From the NCBI GenBank assembly GCA_019114625.1, contig DXFD01000015.1:1-39781 (forward strand): a DNA stretch of 39,781 nt. The letters run 5' to 3'. Source of the stretch: Candidatus Borkfalkia faecigallinarum (GTDB lineage Bacteria > Bacillota > Clostridia > Christensenellales > Borkfalkiaceae). The translations under genes were made by a program, and so were the position numbers. The notes under the pieces were generated by a model. It had not been told where the DNA came from. It did not search any database and worked only from the letters and a program-made list of their open reading frames with translations. Positions 33,756 to 39,781 of the stretch are shown in pieces; the stretch's first letter is position 1; each line of letters starts with the position of its first letter.

Positions 33756-36725
33756 TTACGCTTCCTGCGCCTTCTTCTTGGGCTTGAACAGGAAGAACAG
33801 CCAGACCGCCATGCCCGCGACGACGATCACGTCGATCAGGACGAGCAGGATGATCCACCAGGCAAACGGCTCTTCGCGCGTCTTGACGCCGACGTTGGCG
33901 TTGAAGATGGTGTCGAGCGAATCCCTGTCAAAGGTGTTGTAGTAATGGATGGTGTCGACCAGCGTGTACAGCACGTTGTGCGCCGAATTGCGCGCGCAGG
34001 CGACGTCCGTCGCATCCGAGGCGTTCAGAGCGCCGTTAATGCGCGTGTTCGGGTTGAGCCAGATGTCGTTGCCGGCGCGCACACCCTGGCGGGGGTTCAT
34101 CGCGCCGGGGTTGCCGCCATCCGACCAGTCGGTGATGACGGTGCCGCGGAAGCCCCATTCCCCGCGCAGGATGTCGACCAGCAGCGCGTGGTTGGAACCC
34201 GTCCAGATGGAGCCGAGGTTGTTGAAGGAGGACATGACCGCGTTGGAACCGCCCTCCTTGACGGCGATCTCGAACGGTTTGAGGTAGATCTCGCGCAGCA
34301 CCTGCTCGGGCAGCCAGGTGTTCCAGTCGCGGCCGTTCGGGCCGGACTCGCTGACGACGAAGTGCTTCATGTAGCAGTACAGGCCGTTGATCTTGGCGCC
34401 GTGGATGACGTTGGCCGCCAGGTTGCCGGAGAGGATGGGATCCTCCGAATAATATTCGTAGTTACGGGAGGTATAGTTGGTGCGGTGCAGGTTGATGCCC
34501 GGCGCATACCAGCCGTTGATTTCGGTCAGGCTCGCCTCGTTGCCCATGGACAGGCCCATCTGCAGGAGCAGATCCTTGTTCCAGGAGCAGCCGAGCAGGC
34601 ACTCGCACGGATACGCCGTCCAGGTTTCCTTCACCTCGGTGCCTTCCCAAGCACCGGACAGGGTGTTGGTGTTGAAGCCCGCGGGGCCGTCGAAGTCCGC
34701 CTGGCGCACTTTGCCGACCGACTCGATGGCGGGGGTGAAGAAGCCGCTGAAATGAACGAGGTCCATAAGCTCGCTCACGGTGATCTGGTTGAGCAGCGTC
34801 TCCCATTCGGGCGCGTCGTAGTCGGACAGCGTCGCGAACAATTCGTCGTTATACGCCAGCGACTCCCCTTCGCCGGTCGTCAGCAGCAGCGTATCGGCGC
34901 CGTTGTCCACGCCCTGCGTGGGAGCGGTGTCGGTGTCATAGGACGGATCGTACCAGTTCGCCGCGATCCGGTTGGCTTCCGCCGCGTTGGTGGGCAGGGC
35001 CGCGCGCTCGTCGGGGAAGGTGCCTTCAAAATCCGCACGGGAGAGATATTCCTGCGTCACGCCCGCGGTGCTGCCGTCGATGGGAACGCCCGCGTAAGCG
35101 TCGTCGCCCGTAAAGAGGGGTTCGACCGTCTCGCCCGTCACGGGGTCATCGGGGAAGGTGATGTCCTCCGCGATAGCGAAATCGATGGTCGCATTCTCCA
35201 TCGTCTCGCCGTCGTTCGCCTTCAGCGTGTGCGAATCGGTGCGCAGGCTGATGGTGTAGGTGCCGGCATCCAGCTCGTAGGTGGACGCGCCGTTGTTGTT
35301 GGCGTCCGTCGCGTCGAAGGAAGCCATGTCGTACGCGGTGAAAGTCAGCGTCAGCTCCTCGCTCTGGCCGGGCTCGAGGGAGATGGTCTTGTCGAAATCG
35401 AGCAGGTTGACTTCCGCCTTCTCGATCTCGCCGGAGATGTATTCGGGGGTGTAATACAGCTGGACGACGTCCTTGCCGTACACGCTGCCCGTGTTGGTGA
35501 CGACCACTTTCAAAGTGATCGTGGTATTCTTGTCGGCGTCGGTCAGATCGATCGCCGAGCCGAGCGAGGCTTCCTCCTCGCCGACGGCGATGCTCATGAC
35601 CTCCCACTCAAACGTCGTGTACGAGAGGCCGAAGCCGAAGGGGAACTGCACCTGGTCCTCGTACGAGGTGCCCTTCGCCTCGAAATAGCCGTCCGCGTCC
35701 GCGGTCTCGTACCAGCGGTAGCCGTAGTACAGGCCCTCGGAGTACTGGATGTTGGTGCCCGAGTTGCCGCTCGACGCGCTCTCGGTGTTGTTGAAGGCGG
35801 GGTCGTTGGACGGATCGTACGAATAGAGGTCGGACAGCTTGCCCGAGGGGGAGAACTGATCGCCTTTGAGCGTCTCGCCCTTGAGGATCTCGCCGATGGC
35901 GATGGCGCCCGACTGGCCGGTCAGGCCGACGTACATGGCGGCGTCGACATACTCGTCGTCCAAAAAGCCGCAGTGCATCGCGTTGGAGGTGTTCAGCAGC
36001 ACGATGACCTTGTCAAAGCGGTCGGTGACTTCGTCCAGAAGCTCCTGCTCGGGATCGGTGATCTCGAGGTAGGTCTTGTCGCGGTTGACGGCGCCCTGCG
36101 TCTGCTGGTGGGGCTGCTCGCCGATGTTTTCACCGCCCAGGCGGCTGAACACGACGATCGCGACGTCCGAATACTCCTCCGCCTGGCGGAACTGCTCTTC
36201 GGTGATCTCCGGCTCGTCCAGCCAGTAGGCGTTGCCCGAATTGCCGCCGCGGCCGACTTTGAATGCGTCATAGACCTTTTCCAGCTCGGTATTGTACTCG
36301 ATGCCGTTCTCCTCCAGCGCGCCCTGCAGGGCGATCGCCTTGTTTTCGGAGATGGTGGAGGAACCGCTGCCGATGCCCTTCATCAAAAAGCCGTCAAAGG
36401 AAGCGGCGTCGGAAGGGTCATAGGCGCTGAAGCCGAAGAGGTTGACCTTCAGCTCGTCCTCCGTCAGGGGCAGGGCGGGCTCGCCGTCCGAATCCTCCTG
36501 GTTTTTGAGGAGCACGATGCTGTCCTCCGCCAACGTGCGGACGAGCTCGTCGCTCTGCTGCAATGCCTGCTGCGTCTCTTCGCCGCTGAAGTCGGTCGAA
36601 TCCGCGTTGAAGGCATTGGTGATGATGCCGGCGAACATGCCGGCGACCACGTTGCCGGCGATCAGCGCAGCCAAAATGATCGCAATGGCCGCGATACAGA
36701 TCGCCTTTTTTACCTTGTCTGTCAT
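33756..36725 (-). CDS. GH3 beta-glucosidase-family protein, domain-permuted, TM at both ends (GH3-2)
   Basis: N-terminal TM AICIAAIAIILAALIAGNVVAGMF; barrel at C-terminal half: APGINLHRTNYTSRNYEYYSEDPILSG, YCYMKHFVVSESGPNGRDWNTWL, GFRGTVITDWSDGG; C-terminal TM FAWWIILLVLIDVIVVAGMAVWLFFLF. Confidence 0.95.
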   Translation of the reverse strand: MTDKVKKAICIAAIAIILAALIAGNVVAGMFAGIITNAFNADSTDFSGEETQQALQQSDELVRTLAEDSIVLLKNQEDSDGEPALPLTEDELKVNLFGFSAYDPSDAASFDGFLMKGIGSGSSTISENKAIALQGALEENGIEYNTELEKVYDAFKVGRGGNSGNAYWLDEPEITEEQFRQAEEYSDVAIVVFSRLGGENIGEQPHQQTQGAVNRDKTYLEITDPEQELLDEVTDRFDKVIVLLNTSNAMHCGFLDDEYVDAAMYVGLTGQSGAIAIGEILKGETLKGDQFSPSGKLSDLYSYDPSNDPAFNNTESASSGNSGTNIQYSEGLYYGYRWYETADADGYFEAKGTSYEDQVQFPFGFGLSYTTFEWEVMSIAVGEEEASLGSAIDLTDADKNTTITLKVVVTNTGSVYGKDVVQLYYTPEYISGEIEKAEVNLLDFDKTISLEPGQSEELTLTFTAYDMASFDATDANNNGASTYELDAGTYTISLRTDSHTLKANDGETMENATIDFAIAEDITFPDDPVTGETVEPLFTGDDAYAGVPIDGSTAGVTQEYLSRADFEGTFPDERAALPTNAAEANRIAANWYDPSYDTDTAPTQGVDNGADTLLLTTGEGESLAYNDELFATLSDYDAPEWETLLNQITVSELMDLVHFSGFFTPAIESVGKVRQADFDGPAGFNTNTLSGAWEGTEVKETWTAYPCECLLGCSWNKDLLLQMGLSMGNEASLTEINGWYAPGINLHRTNYTSRNYEYYSEDPILSGNLAANVIHGAKINGLYCYMKHFVVSESGPNGRDWNTWLPEQVLREIYLKPFEIAVKEGGSNAVMSSFNNLGSIWTGSNHALLVDILRGEWGFRGTVITDWSDGGNPGAMNPRQGVRAGNDIWLNPNTRINGALNASDATDVACARNSAHNVLYTLVDTIHYYNTFDRDSLDTIFNANVGVKTREEPFAWWIILLVLIDVIVVAGMAVWLFFLFKPKKKAQEA

Positions 36726-36867
36726 GGTTTTTATTCTCCTTTATTCCGTTCAAATTGAAAATGGATTGATTGCCTGCCGAAAACGTCTCCCTTTGCCGAT
36801 CCCTCCTTTTTTTGCGAAATTTCCGATCTGCGGGACATTTGCCCCGGGAAGATACTCTGTCAAGTCT

Positions 36868-36957
36868 ATGATATCCGAGAAATCCGCCTTTTTCAAGATA
36901 CGGATCTTCCGCGGACGGCTATTTACAGACCATTCGCGCCAACCGTCCAGAAATGAA
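36868..36957 (-). promoter_or_regulatory. GH3-2 promoter (TTGAAA-N17-TATCAT) with shared upstream module
   Basis: Minus TTCATTTCTGGACGGTTGGCGCGAATGGTCTGTAAATAGCCGTCCGCGGAAGATCCGTATCTTGAAAAAGGCGGATTTCTCGGATATCAT. Confidence 0.8.
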
Positions 36958-37175
36958 CTTCGCAAACAAGTGGTAAACCCGCCTTGCGTCGGGTTTCCGC
37001 CGCAAAAGCCGCGCGGGGGCAAGCGTAAGGGCGATGCGGGCGCGCGGGGGCAAGCGCGGGACAAAAAGCGCGGGGGCGGCGCGGGCGCGCGGGCAGACGG
37101 AGGGCGGACGCCGTCGCGTTTGCAGACGATTTCCCGATCCCTTCCAAAAAATGAACGCGCCCCGCCGACTGCCCA

Positions 37176-37205
37176 TTGACGCGGGCCGCGGCGGGGGGAT
37201 ATAAT
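37176..37205 (+). promoter_or_regulatory. promoter of 37241 gene
   Basis: TTGACG - N18 - TATAAT. Confidence 0.7.
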
Positions 37206-37240
37206 GGCGGTATCATCGAAAAAGAAGGAGGCTGAACAAA

Positions 37241-38998
37241 ATGAAAAGACGAACGGGCAGGCTCGCCGTGTACTGCCTGCTGGGGATCTTAGCGGCGGCT
37301 TTCGCGGCCCTGGGGCTTTCCGCCTGCAGCGGCGGGCGGTGGGACATCGCCGCGGGCGCGGACTCGACGGTGACGGCGCAGCTGGTCGAAACGGAAAACG
37401 GGACGGAGCTGCGCATCGGCGGGCGGGGCGAAATGCGCGATTTTGAAGAGGGCGGCGCGCCCTGGCAGGACCGCGCGGAGGAGATCGCGGCGGTCACCGT
37501 CGGCAGCGGCGTCACCTACATCGGCGCGAACGCCTTCGCCGGGATCGACGCCGACTATGTCATCCTCCCCTCCACGGTCACCGCGGCGAGCGAGAACTTT
37601 GCCGACGAGGCGATGAAGATCTTCGTGTTCGGCGACGTCGATTTTGCTTCCGAACCCGCGCTCGTGTACACCTACCGCGAGGAGGAGATCGTCACCCGCG
37701 ACCGCTTCTGGCAGTCGGACAAGAGCAGCGGCGACATCATCGCCGACGGCGAGGACCTCTCCTCCGCGGACGACGGCAGATATTGGCGGTACGTCCGCGA
37801 GGACAGCGACGAGGCGCAGGTCTATGAAAAGCTGAAAGTGCTGTTCATCGGCAACAGCTTCACCTATCGCAACGGCGTGGTCGAGTTCAGCAGCGGCGTG
37901 CCGGGGCTGTTCGACGGCATCGCGGAGGACCTCGGGTTCGCGGTCGAAACGTATTCGATCACCGGGCCGGGCTGGTACCTCGAAAGCCACGCAAACCCCT
38001 CCGACCGCTGCGGCAGGCAGGTGGACAAGCTGCTCAGCGCCTGCGACGACTTCGACTATATCGTCCTGCAGGACCAGAGCACCTGCCCCTACCGCGAGAA
38101 CGCGCGCTTCCTCAACGGCGTCGAGCGCATGTGCGAAAAGATCGAGAGCACGCAGACGCACGCCGAGGTCTACCTCTATGAGACGTGGGGCTCCCCCTTC
38201 TCTTCGGCGGAGGACGGCACGACCATCGCCGAAATGGAGAGCAAGCTGCGCAGCGCGTACACCGCCGCGGGCGAGCAGTTCGGCCTGCACGTGACGTACG
38301 TCGGCGCGGCGTTCACCGACGCGTATTACAACGGCGGCATCTACCTTTGGGATACCGACAACCGCCACCAGGGCTTTGCGGGAGCGTATCTGAGCGCGGC
38401 GACGCATGTGGGCAGCATGCTCGGCGCCGACGTGCGCGAGACCGCCTTCACGGGCGAGGGGCTTTACGGCGCGCCCGCGCTCGGCGAGGAGACGCTGACC
38501 GCGCTGCGGGAAGCGGCATACCGCGCGGCATCGGGCGAACTTGCCGTCATCGACGAGGGCGAACAAGGCCCGGACGGCGGCGAGGACGAGGAGCAGGCGC
38601 AGATTTTGAAGATCGCCTGCTGGGGGCGGTTCATGAAGGAGGAGAAGTTCCGCCGCCTGGTCGACGGCTTTGAAACGTACGCGCAGGAAAACGGGGTCGA
38701 ATACCGCGAGATCGCGGCGACCTATTACGAGGGCGCGGCGACGAGCGATCCTTACTATTACATCGCCAACTTCACCGCGCAGGTCTATCGGGACGGCGAC
38801 CCCGACATCGTCCTGCCGTGCGCGACCAACTTCAACGCCAACCAGGCGACCCTCGCCGCCGTCGAATTTGTGCCCGTCGACGTCTACGGCCAGACCGACC
38901 GCCGGGTCGCCGCGATCAACGACGACGCGCTGACCAAAGCGTTCCTGGATTATGTCCGGACGGACGAAGCCGCGGCGATCCTCGCCGCGCAGGACTGA
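37241..38998 (+). CDS. lipoprotein fusion: LRR_5/BspA-like segment + DUF4886/SGNH-like domain + binding-protein-like C-terminus
   Basis: LGLSACSGG lipobox; VTVGSGVTYIGANAFAGIDADYVILPSTV; KVLFIGNSFTYRNGV, DDFDYIVLQDQS, DNRHQGFAGAYLSA; C-terminal ILKIACWGRFMKEEKFRRLVDGFETYAQENG...GDPDIVLPCATNF. Confidence 0.82.
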   Translation: MKRRTGRLAVYCLLGILAAAFAALGLSACSGGRWDIAAGADSTVTAQLVETENGTELRIGGRGEMRDFEEGGAPWQDRAEEIAAVTVGSGVTYIGANAFAGIDADYVILPSTVTAASENFADEAMKIFVFGDVDFASEPALVYTYREEEIVTRDRFWQSDKSSGDIIADGEDLSSADDGRYWRYVREDSDEAQVYEKLKVLFIGNSFTYRNGVVEFSSGVPGLFDGIAEDLGFAVETYSITGPGWYLESHANPSDRCGRQVDKLLSACDDFDYIVLQDQSTCPYRENARFLNGVERMCEKIESTQTHAEVYLYETWGSPFSSAEDGTTIAEMESKLRSAYTAAGEQFGLHVTYVGAAFTDAYYNGGIYLWDTDNRHQGFAGAYLSAATHVGSMLGADVRETAFTGEGLYGAPALGEETLTALREAAYRAASGELAVIDEGEQGPDGGEDEEQAQILKIACWGRFMKEEKFRRLVDGFETYAQENGVEYREIAATYYEGAATSDPYYYIANFTAQVYRDGDPDIVLPCATNFNANQATLAAVEFVPVDVYGQTDRRVAAINDDALTKAFLDYVRTDEAAAILAAQD

Positions 38999-39085
38999 CA
39001 CCTCACCGCGCAAGGCTGACACCTCGCCGCGCAGGACTGACGCCCCCGCGCGCAGGGCCGACACCTCCCCGCGCAGCATCGGCCC
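38985..39085. repeat. 21-bp minisatellite (~4.5 units) overlapping the end of the 37241 gene
   Basis: CCGCGCAGGACTGACACCTCA / CCGCGCAAGGCTGACACCTCG / CCGCGCAGGACTGACGCCCCC / GCGCGCAGGGCCGACACCTCC / CCGCGCAGCATCGGCCC. Confidence 0.92.
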
Positions 39086-39142
39086 TTCCGCCGCGGCGAA
39101 ACGGTCCGAAGCGGTACGATGCGGCCCGATACCGCCATAACG

Positions 39143-39186
39143 AAAAAAGCGCCCCCGAACGTCTTTCGGACGTTCGGGGGCGCTTC
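39143..39186 (-). terminator. strong hairpin terminator
   Basis: Minus AAGCGCCCCCGAACGTCCGAAAGACGTTCGGGGGCGCTTTTTT. Confidence 0.85.
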
Positions 39187-39209
39187 CCCTGTCTTTATTC
39201 TATAAAATC

Positions 39210-39242
39210 GGCCGCCCGCAGCCAAAAAGGCTGCGGGCGGCG
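39210..39242 (-). terminator. hairpin directly downstream of galE
   Basis: GCCGCCCGCAGCC-AAAAA-GGCTGCGGGCGGC. Confidence 0.7.
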
Positions 39243-39255
39243 CAGAGCGATCGTT

Positions 39256-39781
39256 TCAGCTCCGATAGCCGTTCGGGTTCTTCGACTGCCAGTTCCAGAG
39301 GGAGGCGCACATATCGTCCAGCCCCCGCTGCGCCTGCCAGTGCAGCTCGCGCTTCGCCTTGCCCGCATCGGCATAGCAGGCGGCGATGTCGCCCGCGCGG
39401 CGGGGCTTGACCGTGTACGGCAGCTTGCGGCCGCACGCGCGTTCAAAGGCGTGGATCACGTCGAGCACGCTGTACCCGATGCCCGTGCCGAGGTTGTAGG
39501 TGTACACGCCCGGCTCTTCCAGCGCGTGGATGGCGGCGACGTGGCCCTTCGCGAGGTCAACGACGTGGATATAGTCGCGCACGCCCGTTCCGTCGGGGGT
39601 GGGATAGTCGTCCCCGAACACGCCGATCTCCGGCAGCTCGCCGATCGCCACTTTGGCGATGTACGGGGTGAGGTTGTTGGGGATGCCCTTCGGATCCTCG
39701 CCGATCAGCCCGCTCTTGTGCGCCCCGATCGGATTGAAGTAGCGGAGAAGCACCACGTTCCACTCCGGATCTGCTGTATGC
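39256..39781 (-). CDS. galE: UDP-glucose 4-epimerase (N-terminal part outside window)
   Basis: [76 protein letters not shown]...[14 protein letters not shown]. Confidence 0.95.
   Translation of the reverse strand, partial: HTADPEWNVVLLRYFNPIGAHKSGLIGEDPKGIPNNLTPYIAKVAIGELPEIGVFGDDYPTPDGTGVRDYIHVVDLAKGHVAAIHALEEPGVYTYNLGTGIGYSVLDVIHAFERACGRKLPYTVKPRRAGDIAACYADAGKAKRELHWQAQRGLDDMCASLWNWQSKNPNGYRS

Noticed and set aside
11329-39255. Mobile genetic element / prophage
   Set aside because: No transposase, integrase, phage structural or conjugation gene identified; only indirect hints (tRNA border repeats, AT-rich patch at 9.3-9.5 kb).

Overview
This 39.8 kb, GC-rich window looks like a Bacillota/Clostridia-type chromosome (inference from gene content: rpsU, YesM/YesN, a possible SpoIIQ-like M23 protein). 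Positions 1-11.3 kb are mostly housekeeping genes on the minus strand: partial pcrA/uvrD helicase, a small conserved protein, rpsU (59 aa, below the ORF-track cutoff), a plus-strand membrane protein, an M23 peptidase, a small signal/TM protein, tsaD, a hypothetical membrane protein, prfB, an AT-richer lipoprotein gene with an attenuator-like leader, and malQ. At 11.57 kb there is a tRNA-Thr(CGT) preceded by two degenerate copies of its own 5' half and followed by a 3'-end remnant. Positions 12-39 kb form an accessory secreted-glycan island: GH55-like beta-helix lipoprotein, GH5, two membrane-anchored domain-permuted GH3 enzymes, a solute-binding lipoprotein with no adjacent permease, a kinase-less YesM-type sensor, a full YesM/YesN pair, a TetR regulator with a candidate operator, several large Big_3/CBM-like lipoproteins, a ThuA-like lipoprotein, and an LRR + DUF4886/SGNH + binding-protein-like fusion. 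The window ends in partial galE. The best candidate for something undescribed is a glycan-sensing regulon. Three or four unlinked transcription units in the island share the same ~65-bp promoter-proximal element at fixed distance from the -35 box, and they encode paired membrane GH3 enzymes and lipoproteins that share an unfamiliar repeated C-terminal domain ending in a WG-x-VGL-x-V-like motif. All calls come from reading the sequence and translations; no database search was run.
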